This document shows, piece by piece, positions 11,772 to 23,990 of a DNA stretch of 64,000 nucleotides. Numbering within the stretch: position 1 is the first letter of the stretch; every line of letters starts with the position of its first letter. The stretch spans positions 14,004,924 through 14,068,923 of the forward strand of contig OV121097.1 of assembly GCA_921293015.1 (NCBI GenBank). Reading direction: 5' to 3'. A program made the translations under genes and the position numbers. Origin of the DNA: Phorcus lineatus. Its lineage: Eukaryota > Mollusca > Gastropoda > Trochida > Trochidae. The notes beneath the pieces are model-generated. The model was not told the origin of the DNA. It worked only from the letters and a program-made list of their open reading frames with translations, and did no database searches.

Positions 11772-12752
11772 ATGACAGATAATCTCAAAATCGTTAGCCA
11801 AAACTGCAGGGGCTTGAAAAATATTATCAAGCGCAAAAAGGTATTTCGGCTGCTTCGTAAGAAAAAAGCAAATATTTATTGTCTACAAGATGTACATTTT
11901 GAATATAAAGATATACAACTGATAAAACAACAATGGGGATATAGCGAATGTTACTTCAGTTGTTTCAAAGAAAATGCCCGAGGTACAGCTGTTCTCTTTA
12001 ACAACAACTTTGACTTTAAAGTTTTAAAGCATAAGCATGATAAAGGTGGAAAGTATGTGGCATTAAAACTCCTCATAAACGAAATAACGTATTCAATCCT
12101 TACTGGTTATGCACCAAATACCGATAGTCTAGCTTTCTTCGAACATATTATGGGGATAGTACAAGATTTCGATAGTGATAAAATATCCATTTGTGGAGAT
12201 TGGAACATAGTACAAAACCAACATTTAGATACGTATAATTACAAGAAAATAAATAATCCAAAGGCTAGAGATAAGGTACTTAAATTAATGGATACTTTTG
12301 ATCTTAAAGATCCATGGCGTGAACAAAATTATGACACAAAACGATATACCTGGCGGCAACCCACACCTCTAAAACAAGCGAGACTTGACTTTTTCCTCAT
12401 ATCACATGATATGATACCATCAGTTAAGAATTGTGATATCAAACCAAGTATTGAATCTGATCATTCTATAATAGAATTAACATTAACGTATGCCGAAATT
12501 TCGCGTGGCAAGGGATTCTGGAAGTTTAATAATTCATTGCTACGTGATAAAGAATATGTAGATATAGTAAAAGATACAATTAAATCTACCCTAAATCAGT
12601 ATAAAGTAGATACAAACACGTACTCTATTGATGATCAGTTACTATGGGAAACACTACTTTTATTGATAAGAGGTAAAGCAATTTACTACACATCAACTAA
12701 AAAAAAGAAAATTATTGCGAAGGAAAAGAACTACCACACTAAACTAAACTAA
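11772..12752 (+). pseudogene. LINE endonuclease domain (APE type)
   Basis: A 326-codon frame holds the APE-like endonuclease of the LINE, which would nick target DNA to start target-primed reverse transcription. Motifs in order: N11 in SQNCRGL, LQD at 38-40 (most families have E where this has D40; the Tx1 group often has LQD), GYAPN 112-116, GDWN 142-145, RLDFF 204-208, SDHSII 229-234. All catalytic positions are present. The frame runs into the RT linker and closes at 12752 beside a short CTAAA repeat, where a slippage-type indel probably broke the long ORF. Confidence 0.85.
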
Positions 12753-13502
12753 ACTAAACCTTTAGAAAAAGAGGAGTTTTTGAATAAAATTAATGAAGTG
12801 CGAATCAATCTAGATGAAATTAACAACAGTAAGATACAGGGAATGCTAATACGATCGAACGCAAAATGGATGGAGGAGGGAGAGAAACCCACTAAATACT
12901 TTTTCAATCTAGAGGCGAGACACTTTCTGAACAAAGCTATATAGGAGATAAAAAAGAATGATGGCACAATTATAACCGATATTGCAGATATAATGAATGA
13001 AACCAAATATTTCTATAAAAAAAACTATACTCAAAACAGGATTCATCATCAATTAACCTTCAAGAGTATTTTGCAGACATAGACATTGCCAAGATTTCCT
13101 ATGAAGATGCATTTAACCTTGAAGGGGAGTTAAGTATGAATGAATTAACACAAGCGTTGAAACAAATGAAAAAACGACAAAAGTCCGGGACCTGGCGGCT
13201 TTACTACAGAATTCATTAAATTCTTTTGGAAAGATCTAGGCACTTTTCTTTGTAATTCACTTAACAACGGTTATAGAAACGGTACCTTATCAAGGAATTA
13301 TTACCTGTATTCCTAAGGGAAACAAGCCCAAAAAACATCTAAAAATTGGCGTCTAATTTCTTTATTAAATACTGGCTATAAATTAGGTTCTTCTGTTATA
13401 GCAAACAGAATAAAAAGTGTACTACCAAAAATAATTAATGAAGATCAAAAAGGCTTTATTACAGGAAGGTACATTGGTGAAGTTACTAGAACCATTTATG
13501 AT
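12753..13502 (+). pseudogene. LINE RT N-terminal segment, frameshifted
   Basis: In broken frames I read a WMEEGEKPTKYFFNLEARHF-like segment, a GGFTTEFIKFFWKDLG-like finger motif, and WRLISLLNTGYKLGS followed by DQKGFITGRYIGE. These are RT motifs 0-2 of the Tx1/L1 group, which bind template and primer. A stop in TATATAG near 12941 and at least two frame changes interrupt it. It ends at TTTATGATATA, where the next element is inserted. Confidence 0.8.
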
Positions 13503-14372
13503 ATACATAAGGAAAAAAGTTAAGCACCCCCAAGTTTTTCACCAGTAAGTTTTGTCTGAGAAATAAAGAGGACCACATTGCAGTAAAAGTAATTGTATGA
13601 TATGATAGAATCATAATTTTGCAATTTAAGAACGTAATTTAATTAAAATTTCATTTCGGATATTTTGAATAATTGCAGTTATAGAAATTGGTAATTTTGA
13701 GATCAAAAGGTGAATATGTTCAGAAATTGTTTTAATGTGTATTATTCCATTATTCCTATTCCACTGATCAAACTTTATTATGGATCTCTTAAGCAAAAGT
13801 CACTAGTTACAGTAGTATGGACCTCCAAAATATCATGTTTTGGAAAATGACCCTTTCATAAAAAGGGACTAAATGGGGCAGTCTTAACCGTAACAACGAC
13901 TATAAAGCAAAAAGAAGTATAGGGTTACTGAGTCAAAGTGAAAGAAGACCACCTTTATTCCAAAATCGTCTGGTTATGGCCATTTTCTAAAAATTATCGA
14001 AAATTCTTATCAAATTTTAAAACCCAATTATCTCCTTATTGTGAAGGATACGTGTTTTTTTAAAGTGTAAATTTGTACCCTATAACAAAAATTAACAAAA
14101 TTGTTGTTCATGACAAGTAACATCAGAATCCATCGCATACTTTTGACAAACGGACGATAGTTATTTTGGGTGAAAAATCCGTACCATTACGTTTTTTATC
14201 TTAAGTTCTCAAAATGTCATCATGTATGATGATTTTAAAGATACAAAGTCACGAAAAACTTTAGTTTCTATGTCAAGGGGATCCAATTAGTCATATTGTC
14301 GTGTTTTTCTCCACAGATGCATTTTGCAATTTTGAAAAAAGGGGGGGGGGGGGGGAGGCTTAACTTTGTTCT
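13503..14372. mobile_element. ~870 bp TIR element inserted in the LINE
   Basis: It interrupts the RT between GEVTRTIYDI and MEYTETFQISG, which are adjacent in intact relatives. The ends share an imperfect inverted repeat around AAAGTTAAGC, followed inward by a C run (left) or G run (right, 14341-14355). ATGATATA on the left and ATGTATATA on the right may be a degraded 8-9 bp target duplication. The interior is AT-rich with no ORF, so it is a non-autonomous DNA element of unassigned superfamily. Confidence 0.65.
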
Positions 14373-16375
14373 CTATGTATATAATGGAATACACGGAAAC
14401 TTTCCAAATTTCAGGTGTGCTTATTCTAATTGACTTTGAGAAGGCATTTGATTCAATAGACAGAAACTACTTGCTAAACGTTATGAGTTTTTTTGGCTTT
14501 GTTCCTAGCATATGTCACTGGATAAATACGTTATATGACGATATCGAAACATGAATCATAATAAATGGCCATATCACGTCCCCATTTAAAGTAGAAAGAG
14601 GCTGCCGCCAAGGTGATCCTGTTGCTCCGTATCTTTTCTTACTTGCTGTAGAAGTTCTAAGTATAATGCTGCGTAATGACCAAAATTAACTATTTGATCC
14701 ATTGAGTCCCTGGTATCTCAGTTTTCCGATGATACTACCTTAACATATTGCATTAGACGGGAGTGAAAAATGCCACTATGCAGTATTGGGCACTTTGAAG
14801 TTGTTTGCACGTTTTCTTTGTTTAAAGATAAACGCAGAGAAAACAAAATTAATATGGATAGGTTTCAAAAAGAGATGTAGGTACATACTGTGTAATGAGT
14901 GGAACCTGGATTGGTCACAGACCGAATTTACTTTGCTGGGTATAAGATTTGATGTAGATTTGGAAAACATTGTCGAGATAAACTATGAAGAAAAGTTCAA
15001 CTCCATTTATAAGCATATGAGACTATGGTCTACTCGAATATTAACACCTTATGGAAAAAATACTCTGGTAAAATCTCTCTTTATTTCCAAATTGAATCAT
15101 CTTTTCTCTGTATTACCAGATCCTTCAAAAGAATGTATTGATAGATTTTTAAAAAAATGTTTCAAATTTATATGGCAGAATAAACCAGATAAATGATGCT
15201 TAAGCTTGAACATGGAGGTATAATGGAGAAATAATAACATCGCAGAAGCTGAGGTGGATCAATAGACTAAATTGTAGAAATAACAAATGGGGTTATCTGT
15301 TCATCAAACGGATAATGAATGATACTATGCTCTGACTATCTGATTAAAATTTTATTAAGAAAAACATTATACCAACTCTAACGAACGTTTTTTGGAAAGA
15401 TGTACTTAATGCCTGGTCGAAATATTTATCAAAAGTAAAAGAAAATAATTAGAACTGAAGATGATTTCAGAGCTCAGTCAGTTTGGAACAATGACGATCT
15501 GAAAATAGCAAACAAAACTGTTTTTTTACAGCTCTTGGTACAAGATGGGGGTTATTTTAATAAATGATTTTATTGGCGAAGCTGGTAATATATTCAGCCT
15601 TGACGAATTCAATAACAAATATTCACTTAATGTAAACTTTTTAACTTATGAAGGTATAAGGAGAGCTATTACGGCATACGCCCGGCGACTTGATATTCGA
15701 AAATTTACAAAAACAGAGCTTCAACCTATATACCAATTTAACATAAGGTACATTAACAATTATTTATTGAGCAAAACTGTATATACTACATTATTAAACT
15801 CCACCTTTGTGTACCTACCCTGCTACTCAAAATGGGAAAGGATTTTAAATTGTCAACTCACTGAATCGGAATGGAAAATATTTAACATAATTGGCAACAA
15901 ATGCACCCCCTGCACAGTCCTTAAATGGCATCAGTACAAGATCATTCATAACATTCTTCCTACAGAACAATTTTGACACAAGTTGGGCTATATAGATTCA
16001 CCCCTTTGCTCATTCTGCAGAAGTGAGGTAGAAACATGAGATCATCTGTTTTGGAAATGTGATTCAATATTAAACTTGTGGAAAGAGTTAGAAGCATGGT
16101 TGCATTCTGTACAGATTCCTATTAATCTAACTATTGAAAAGGTGATATTAGGCATCAAAGGTAAAAATAATAATCCCATAAATGCCATAATCTTACTGAC
16201 CAAACAAATAATATTCCGAAGCAGCAACAAAGGTTTTACCCCATCAACTACTTATATCGAAAATGAAATAATCAAATATTATAATATCACAAAATGTATC
16301 TACCTATCTAACCAAAATGAAGAGAAATTCATACAATTCTGGTCAACGCTCCAACTACTTTTTCGAAACTTGTAA
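14373..16375 (+). pseudogene. LINE RT catalytic and C-terminal segment
   Basis: RT motif A reads LIDFEKAFDS near 14426, motif B ERGCRQGDPVAPYLF near 14595, and motif C QFSDDTTL near 14720, where most relatives have F/YADD. The thumb/connection region follows (14786-15196 and 15545-15976), then a HLFWKC-like knuckle and a C-terminus ending FIQFWSTLQLLFRNL at 16375. Stops at 14552, 15196 and 15976 and frame changes show long decay. This part would polymerise LINE cDNA at the nicked target. Confidence 0.85.
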
Positions 16376-16710
16376 TCTAAGAGGTTTTTGTTGGATTTTT
16401 TTCTTTCTTGTTTTGTTGTTTTTTATTTTTTTTATTAAGGGACTCGATTCTAATGTGAATAAGTGGCTAACTCCTGTGGATTCATTTCCCAACAGTGGTA
16501 TGTGTCTACACTATTCTTGGTTTTCATATACATGTATAGTATTTAATTAGTCCTAGTTATAGCTTGATTAGATTTATGTATTAATGAACATATACTATGC
16601 ATGCCGAGTTTATGTATGAGAATCAGTTTAAACAATGTACTGATATCAAGCATTTTATGTATATCATGCCTGTACCAAAAATATGGTAATAAAAAAAACA
16701 ACAAAAAAAC

Positions 16711-18200
16711 CCATTAATTTTCTGATTTTAACTAATTAAATTGATAATACCAATAAATATACTTAATAGATTTAAAATCTATACTTTTATTTAAGCTAAT
16801 TGGTGAAAAATTATGTAAAAATTAATCATTTTTCCCTCCTGTTGTCGCAGCCCTGCTCAGTGTGTCTAATGTCTAACTTTTGATTTTTGCTTTGCCAGAG
16901 AAGGCTGTGGGATTTTCTCTATAAGATCACATTAACCTGGTTACTTAAATCCGGTGGATACATTAAAACAAACAGCTTGTCCCTTCAAACATATGAATTT
17001 TTAGAATAATTTAAATTTATATAACTATGGTAGAAAGAGGATTGAAGATGTGAAGGGCTGATACAGCACAACAAACCAATATCGACCCAAAATGACAATG
17101 GTAAACGTTGTTGATCAGGATTTCTTAGCAACCATGTAATTTCGAGTCCCTTGCTGAGTAAATAGAGTCTATGAAGCTTTTTTTGCTCGATTTTGATATG
17201 ATTTATTGATAAGTCATATCAATAGTGGAAGATTAGAATATGTTATCAATCAATGTTTATATAGAAGGTATAAATAGGGGTTTTGGGTCAGTAGAAGTTA
17301 TTTCAACATTACTAATACAGATCAGTGAAAACAGCAGAGCATTTTTTGTGTAATAGTTAATGAAGAAATATTTTTTGGTTCCGTTGGTTCAAAACCTCTA
17401 TTCATAACTACTGTAGGGTCATGAAAATACCACGCTCAAATGGGAATGTCCATGAAGCAACTTACAATCCCAAGAGAAAAAACCCCGGCCCATGAAAAGT
17501 TCCTAATATGACATTTGTAGGACAATTTAATTCCATATTACAGAATGACAATTATTTTGTCTTACCCTAATGGTCAAATGGTTCTTTTCATCTGGCATTC
17601 GATATGTGTTATAGAAATAGACAAAAAAGCACTGGCGAAAACTTCTCTTTCAAATTTCCTACTGTGAGGAATATCGGCAATAAGGGAAATTTATCAGTTG
17701 ATAATTACTTATTATAAGGAAAAACTATCAGATACAGATAATGCACAGATAATCGCGATATTATGAACAATTAGTACTAAGACATTCTACCGTGTAAGTT
17801 TTCATAGTGGAAAATATATATGTATTATAGGTATTAACATATGTCCCCACAAAAAACGTTTTCAATGCAATTTTGCAATAAATCCGCATTAACTACGATA
17901 CCGAAAATACTATATGATATACATTTTAATACCACCTTCTCGACTTAAACAGGCTGCCGCATAGATATAGTTTATATTTTATTGTGTATATATAATCTGT
18001 GAAGATACAGATTAACCTTGATGATGAATATTTCACCACGGTCGTCCTTTAGCGACTATCCTTGGAAATAAGATAGGCAGTCGTCAAAATTCTTTCAAAA
18101 ATAATCATTCAACAAAACTGGCATTTTGTAAATATTTAAACAATTATTCAAAGAAATGACCCTCATAACTTTGTGTCATATACGAATATGCAAAACTTTA
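16711..18200. other. No gene recognised
   Basis: AT-rich. A short stretch near 17876-17912 (CAATAAATCCGCATTAACTA) resembles 47780-47815, suggesting an old dispersed repeat; nothing else could be assigned. Confidence 0.5.
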
Positions 18201-18526
18201 CAAGATGTATACCTACTGGTTCGGTTTTGACATAGACATGCATGGTGAATAATTAAGTCTCATCACCAACATCATTTTATGGTAGTTTCATTATCCACTG
18301 TTCAAGATGATACGGGCGCATTTTGGCTTTTCATGTAGTGTAATCATGTCCTCAATATACAAGGGGCTTATGTGCCATTAACTAAATAGAACATCGTCAT
18401 ACAAAACTTAATATTATTCTATGTTCGGACAAAATCTTTAAGAGAGTCCGGGTGAAGGTAAAGCATTTTTACGTTTAAATATAGATCACACAAGCTGACA
18501 CATAATCGATTAGATGTCGTTAAAAG

Positions 18527-18741
18527 CACAGGCCCTCGGACCAGTAAACTGTTGTCTTTATTAAATTTTAATATTTTTTTTTTTAATTTTAACATATTTT
18601 TTTATAGCACCCACGGAATCTAATTGTACCTCTGTTATCAGTCCATATACTATCAACAGAGGTACAATTCGCTTTAGGGGGTCCTGTAAAAAAAATTTTA
18701 ATTTTAATTTACAATTTTTTTTAATGATCCGAGGGCCTGTG
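18527..18741. mobile_element. 215 bp foldback MITE-like element, hAT-like ends
   Basis: Terminal inverted repeats CACAGGCCCTCGGA and TCNGAGGGCCTGTG flank an AT-rich body. The centre forms a hairpin with a 15 bp stem AATTGTACCTCTGTT. Adjacent 8-mers GTTAAAAG (18519-18526) and GTTATATG (18742-18749) match at six of eight positions, consistent with a degraded 8 bp hAT target duplication. No coding capacity. Confidence 0.6.
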
Positions 18742-19156
18742 GTTATATGTAGTGTATTATTTGCGTGTACATGCAATTAGACAATTTATATGCTTGCACA
18801 TTAAAAGCACAAACCAGAATTGAATTAAGTGTTTATTGTAAGCAAATGTAAGAAAACCATTAAAACATTTTAAAAAGTACAATGTTAAGTAATAAAATCT
18901 ATGACAATTACCAAAATTGACACACAAAAAAACATATATAAAAGTAAAACTATTTCGAATACACAATCATCATAAAAATGTAACATCAGTATGTAAACCT
19001 AAAAAATTAAAAGTTGACTGAAAAATTTTAGGGAAACAATCGAAGCAGATACGGAAAACCAACTCTTTCTATTGACGAAACAATTGATCATTTAAATACT
19101 TACTTTGTTACTTTAATTACTTCAATTTGATTCAATTCTAAACAAAATAGGCTGTT

Positions 19157-19470
19157 TGGGCCGGGATAGCGCAGCAGTTAACGTTCGGCTTTGCAGCAAG
19201 TGGTCTTGGATTCGAATCCCACCATGCCTTTTGCAACTTTGTATGCACCAGAGAACTGTTCTACACGCAGTAAGGTTTGGGTGCAATGCTGCACTGTATG
19301 TCATTGAGTGCCGTCCTTGGTTCGCCGTTCAAGCCGTTTCTCGAAGGTTTCACCGCAATGCATAGTTATTGTAGTGTTGCAGGCTTTCTCCCTACAATAA
19401 TACTAGCAGCCGCGATATAAGTCAAATAATCACTATAGCACAGTTAAACCCCAAACTGCTGTTATCTCAA
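19157..19470 (+). mobile_element. tRNA-derived SINE
   Basis: The head shows a pol III A box (GGATAGCGCAGCAGTTAACG) and B box (GGATTCGAATCCC). The body has GAACTGTTCTACACGCAG and GGTTTGGGTGCAATGCT, and the tail CTAGCAGCCGCGATATAAGT then GTTAAACCCC. The same body and tail recur at 25838-25938, 56235-56462, 56874-56972 and 57617-57703, which defines a dispersed SINE family. Molluscan SINEs with a GCGTTAAACCCC-like tail are known; the exact family name is not established here. Confidence 0.85.
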
Positions 19471-19746
19471 AAATATATAGAGTGACAATAAATAATCACG
19501 AATGTATAAAATCATCTACAAATACATTTGTTTATGTAAATACAGAAATTCATTACACACAATTATACAATAATCAACCAAAAGAGGCAGTCGTCTCATG
19601 CAAGAATAACACACAGGTTAACAACAACGTTTACAGAGAAAAAACCGATAAACATGACTAAAGTGATGGTAGCTCAAAATTTAAATCCAACCAAACGTGC
19701 ACGCCTTGCCAGTTTTAATAAAAATACAAGCAGTTTTCTACGGAAG

Positions 19747-19987
19747 CATCCTAGTGCCACAGTAAAACATTTTTATCCCCTAATTATGATTTACCATTAC
19801 CTAATTAGAACTTAATTATTGCTGGATTAGGACATACCAATTTGGAGATAGTTATCACCTAATTAGGAGCCAATTATCACCTAATCACGAGAAAGTATCA
19901 ACTAATTGGGAATTAGCTTTGTCTTAAGAAGGACTAAGTTATCTCCTAATTAGAACAAACAAAAATTTTGATTGTGGCACTAGGATG
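19747..19987. mobile_element. MITE-like element with 15 bp TIRs
   Basis: CATCCTAGTGCCACA (19747-19761) and TGTGGCACTAGGATG (19973-19987) are perfect inverted termini. The 241 bp between is filled with repeats of CCTAATTA/TCACCTAATTA. The diverged relative of this arm at 43040-43510 has no such element between the matching flanks, consistent with an insertion. Confidence 0.65.
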
Positions 19988-20769
19988 AGAACGACATTGC
20001 CACTGCAGCTTTTTTCAAGTGTAGGACACATGGGCAAGTGTTTGAGAGGAGATGTTAAACATTTTAATTGCAAAATGTCAGGACAATTTGGATCTCGGAG
20101 ATATGACAAAATTTATGTATTTTTTAAAAATACAAAATTGCCTGAAAATTAGCACTGCACATAACCTAACGAACATTTATAAATGATCTATAAACGGTTT
20201 AGAAAGCAATAGATCCTCGAACATAATTGATTTAAAATATCCCTTCAATGATTAAGCAAAATGTCCATGTTCACCTCGATAGGTGCAAGTGGAATCAAAG
20301 AATACTCCGTTTCTTTACTTAGATGAATATTTAGTCAGTAATTATCAAAATTGAGAAATTACTGATTCATTTTGATTTATCATATTAGAACATGATGATT
20401 AAATGTTATTTGAATTTTGTAACTGTGACTGAGGAGCGAACATCTTTAACGCAATCATATTTCATTGTACATAGTTAACCGTAATATTTTTTGGCAGGTC
20501 ACTGAAGTGATTAGGAGTCAAAAATCGAAAACAGTCATTTTTTTTTTCTCAAAAAAATCTTTATAAGTGATTACCAAATTTGAAGACAAGTCATGTTTGT
20601 TCATTTGCACTGTCCTCATTTCAAAAAACAGAACACTGAATAGGAACCATATCAATAATCTTTACCACACATCGTCTGGTTATCTTTACCAGTGGCCATT
20701 TGGAGATCCTACGAAACAGTAACATTTCAATGTCGTGACTTGTATTGGGTATGTTTTTGCTATAATACT

Positions 20770-20936
20770 CAATGCTGATCTTTAGATATCTTGTTGTGAA
20801 AATGATCTAAAAGAAAGTCCCACATTAAGCTTTCCCCATCCTCTGTGAATTCAATAATATCATCTTCAACAAAGTCTAGATCTGTACCTGTATGAGCAAT
20901 AAAGTCTCCTCCGCACAAAATATGTACATCTTGCAT
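20770..20936 (-). pseudogene. LINE endonuclease fragment (left arm)
   Basis: Minus-strand reading gives QDVHILCGGDFIAHTGTDLD then FVEDDIIEF, the GDFNAHTG region of a LINE endonuclease with N replaced by I. Only about 55 codons remain. A sense-oriented LINE 3' end lies about 130 bp further right, so the 5' piece is inverted relative to the 3' piece. Confidence 0.65.
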
Positions 20937-21069
20937 GAATCAATATTATCAAGTTTATATCTCTTATGAATAACCAAAGTAAATCTCATTTAATAAATTC
21001 ATCTATTTATATACACACAGCGTTTATTTTTAGAAAGAATGTGTTACTACCTATTATTGTATAACTATG

Positions 21070-21130
21070 TAATATGTACTACAGGCCTGTGGCCTCTCAT
21101 TATGGAAATAAACTATTGATCTTTAAATCA
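21070..21130 (+). mobile_element. LINE 3' terminus (left arm)
   Basis: ATGTACTACAGGCCTGTGGC followed by GAAATAAACTATTGATC matches the LINE 3' ends at 46470-46530, 1303-1345 and, mirrored, 52025-52090. AATAAA-like signal present. Confidence 0.6.
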
Positions 21131-21168
21131 AATCAACACTCCTCTCGTTGAATATCTAAGAAGGAATG

Positions 21169-21172
21169 CTTA

Positions 21173-21203
<31 letters not shown>

Positions 21204-21345
21204 TGTATGTATGTATGTATGTATGTATGTATGTATGTATGTGTGTGTATGTTTGTTTGCATGTGTGTATATATGTATGTATGTATGTATGTTTGTGTGT
21301 TTGTATATATGTATATACATCTGTATGTCTGTATGTACAGGAGAA
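21169..21345. repeat. (TATG)n microsatellite
   Basis: A nearly perfect tetranucleotide run at about 21174-21240, then imperfect TATG/TGTG/TTTG to about 21340. It starts just inside the inner end of the left inverted-repeat arm. Confidence 0.95.
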
Positions 21346-22420
21346 AAGAAGCAAACAAGATGAACCACAGTACGTGTGTTCAGCAGAGATTTACAGATTA
21401 ACATTTGTTTTGTAAAATATGTACATACATAATGGAATGTCAAATCAGGGTCTTGTTGTTTCATATGTGTATTTGTAAATGTCAATACATTTTGGCTGGA
21501 AGGAGATCAGGTTATTAGGAAGGAGCGAGAGTGGATTCATATACGCTGATTTAGCAGGATGCTTCACTCGTTACAAAATACAACCATTTGATAAATGAAA
21601 ATTGCTCTGCAAACATATCTTTTAGAAGTAAAAGTCGTGTTCAACATTGGACTTTCACTCAATTAATTTCCAAGAAAGATGTTTCTATCAATGCATCTGG
21701 CGATAAACTTTTCACTACCTTAGAGAATAATTCGTTTCAATGAGGAATCAGAAACGTTAGTCTATTCTTTTTCCATTTCTTACACGTCAATAGTGTAATT
21801 GATGACTTCATTCAATGTTAACGTTTATGATCAAGTTGGTAATAGTTCACCTCCTGTCCAACGAACGTGAATGTTCATGTTGTTTTATAAAATAATCGTT
21901 ATTTTAGAAAACCCTTGTGAGACATCCTGTCAAACGGTATGGAATTTATATGCTTAGATAAAATATTTAGAATTGTTGACTGGAAGAAACTAGAAACTAG
22001 AGACTCAATTGAAACGAATGCCTTGTGACTTCACTTCACACATTCATATCATTACGTAGCCAAGAACTTGAATTTAGAGAGCTGATGTTGGATGACAGCC
22101 TATAGCTAGCTATAAACAACGAGACAAAACAGCCATTAAAATCGATCCGTCAATAATTATCATTATATCACGCTTCAGTGATTTCATAGTAAGTGGAAGG
22201 CTATGGTCAAGAATCTTGGACATGATGTATGAACTACAATTTCTAAAGACAATTATCTAGATTCTATAATAGAATTGTTATAACATTTTCCCAAGTGTTT
22301 GCTGGTAAAATACACGAACAACAAAATGAAATGTTATGATAGTCTACTTGATTACCTTCTCAAAAGCATAACTGATGATCATTAGTACAAAAATGTTTTT
22401 TTAAATCTATAGAATAAAGA
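21346..22420. other. No gene recognised
   Basis: Only short ORFs without domains. Confidence 0.5.
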
Positions 22421-23040
22421 AAGAAATAGGAAGACGCAGAGTAGCGAAAACTGAAACTACGAAGACGCCGAGACACGAAGTAGCGAAAATGTGAAGATGC
22501 CAATTAGCGTAATGGCGATGCCACGAAGTAGCGCAGTAAAGAGACTCGATGCGAAAAAGCGAAGCACTTTTGCTTCTCGTCTTTCCAATTTCGCATTGCT
22601 CCTTCGTTACTTCGCAACGGGTCTTCGATATTCAGCATTGTGTCTACACTAATTAGCATCGTGTCTACGCTATTTACCATCGTGTCGACGCTATTTACCA
22701 TCGTGTCTTCGCTATTTAGCACCGTGACTTCGCTATTTAGCATCGTGTCTTCGCTATTTAACATCGTGTCTACGCCATATAGCATTGTGTCTACGCTAAT
22801 AAGCATCGTTTCCACGCTATTTAGCATCGTGTCTGCGCTATGTAACATCGTGTCTACACTATTTACCATCGTGTCTACGCTATTTGCCATCGTGTCTACG
22901 CTATTGAGCATCGTGTCTACGCCAGTAACCATCGTGTCTACGCAATTGAGCATCGTGTCTACGCTATTTATCATCGTGTCTACGCTATTTAACATCGTGT
23001 CTACGCTATATACTATCGTGTCTACGCTATTTAGCCACAA
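22421..23040. repeat. 21 bp array with inverted lead-in
   Basis: 22622-23035 holds about 20 units of CATCGTGTCTACGCTATTTAC and variants. The preceding 22430-22620 carries related units in inverse orientation (GACACGAAGTAGCGAAAATG), so the locus is a foldback with a long repeated right arm. Unit length is a multiple of three, giving open heptad frames on both strands (IVSTLFT / SVDTMLN) that look like repeat translation and not protein. Confidence 0.9.
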
Positions 23041-23846
23041 GTCGATTTCACCCTATAATTGAGGACGCGTAACAGGGAGGACAAATATTGCAGAAACCAG
23101 CCACCATAACCAAGACTAGAAATCTTTTTTATTATATTGATTATTTTGTCATGTAGGCGAAGAAAATTACATGTTTTACTTGTACAAAGAACATAAAGTG
23201 TATAATGAAATAAAAAATTCATTTTTAAAGTACGAAACGATAAACACAGAGAAGCCATCTTGCAAAATCGTCATTCAGCACAAACTCTGCAAACAGGGAG
23301 AAACGGTAGCAACCGAATATAGTGGATACGAATATCACTTTATCATGGCAGGTTCATTCTATAGCGAATTGAGTCTGAAGTATTCAAAGCATTTTGAATT
23401 CGCACTTTCACATAATCCTGAACAATGATTGGTTGAGAGCACGGGCAAGTAATCTGTTTTTACGAGGTTCATTTCCGAGCTTATCCCTTTTACAAGTGTC
23501 TCATATAATTGATATTGTTAAGAACTGATTTTAAACTCTGTGATTATATTGATATTGATTTCACTTTCAATGGTAAATACGTTGTTGTCAACCTAGACTT
23601 TCTTTAGATGAATTCACCAATAATCTTTGACTTTCGTCATCATAATATGTCAGATAACTCGCTTTAGTTTGTGTCATGGTAGAATAGGTAATGACAAGGA
23701 TATTGGTAGTTTCACTTTGGTTTGCAAACAGAGTAACATGTCTTGTGGATAATGTCATTACAACAATTCAACAAGATATATGTGGCAGTTGTGACAGGTT
23801 AAGCCACCCTTTACCCTCCCCTTTTAAGAAATGTATAGCCTAAAAG
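23041..23846. other. No gene recognised
   Basis: An 85-codon plus-strand ORF (23171-23428) shows no family resemblance and no support as an exon. Confidence 0.45.
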
Positions 23847-23990
23847 TTTTTAGCTCATCTGGCCGGCATGGCATGTCGTCCATCCGTCCGTAAATCTTGT
23901 CTATTGACTCCTTGACTAACAAGGTTTTTGATCTATAGAGATGGTGATCTCATGATCTTTTATAACAGCCCTAACAACATGAATGCTTAA

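Larger units (their letters stand above)
11772..16710 (+). mobile_element. Tx1/L1-like non-LTR retrotransposon, inactive
   Basis: The order is endonuclease (11772-12752), RT N-terminal part (12753-13502), an inserted TIR element, RT and C-terminal part (14373-16375), then a short 3' UTR ending in an A-rich tail (AATAAAAAAAACAAC near 16690). The GKGFWKFNNSLL segment after the endonuclease and the C-terminal zinc-knuckle-like HLFWKC motif fit the Tx1/L1 group. Several frameshifts and stops (12752, 12941, 13070, 14552, 15196, 15976) make it defective. Confidence 0.85.
18201..21168 (+). repeat. Left arm of a ~3 kb inverted repeat
   Basis: The whole stretch is the reverse complement of 52004-55042. 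The outer limit is CAAGATGTATACC (18201); the inner limit is AAGAAGGAATG (21168). Both arms contain, in mirrored order, a foldback MITE-like element, a tRNA-derived SINE, a second MITE-like element, a LINE endonuclease scrap and a LINE 3' terminus, so the arms arose by duplication of a composite segment. The right arm is longer by about 70 bp, chiefly a (TA)n expansion and an ~18 bp duplication. Confidence 0.95.

Noticed and set aside
19157..19240. Functional tRNA gene in the SINE head
   Set aside because: A and B boxes are present but the sequence continues into a dispersed SINE body and tail and occurs mirrored at 54010-54091; no clean cloverleaf was evident.
21133..21485. Several ORFs in the TATG region
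   Set aside because: Translations are YVCM/YIHT repeats of the microsatellite.
22504..23062. Long ORFs on both strands in the second 21 bp array
   Set aside because: Overlapping open frames on both strands in a tandem repeat; no domain and no splice or start context.
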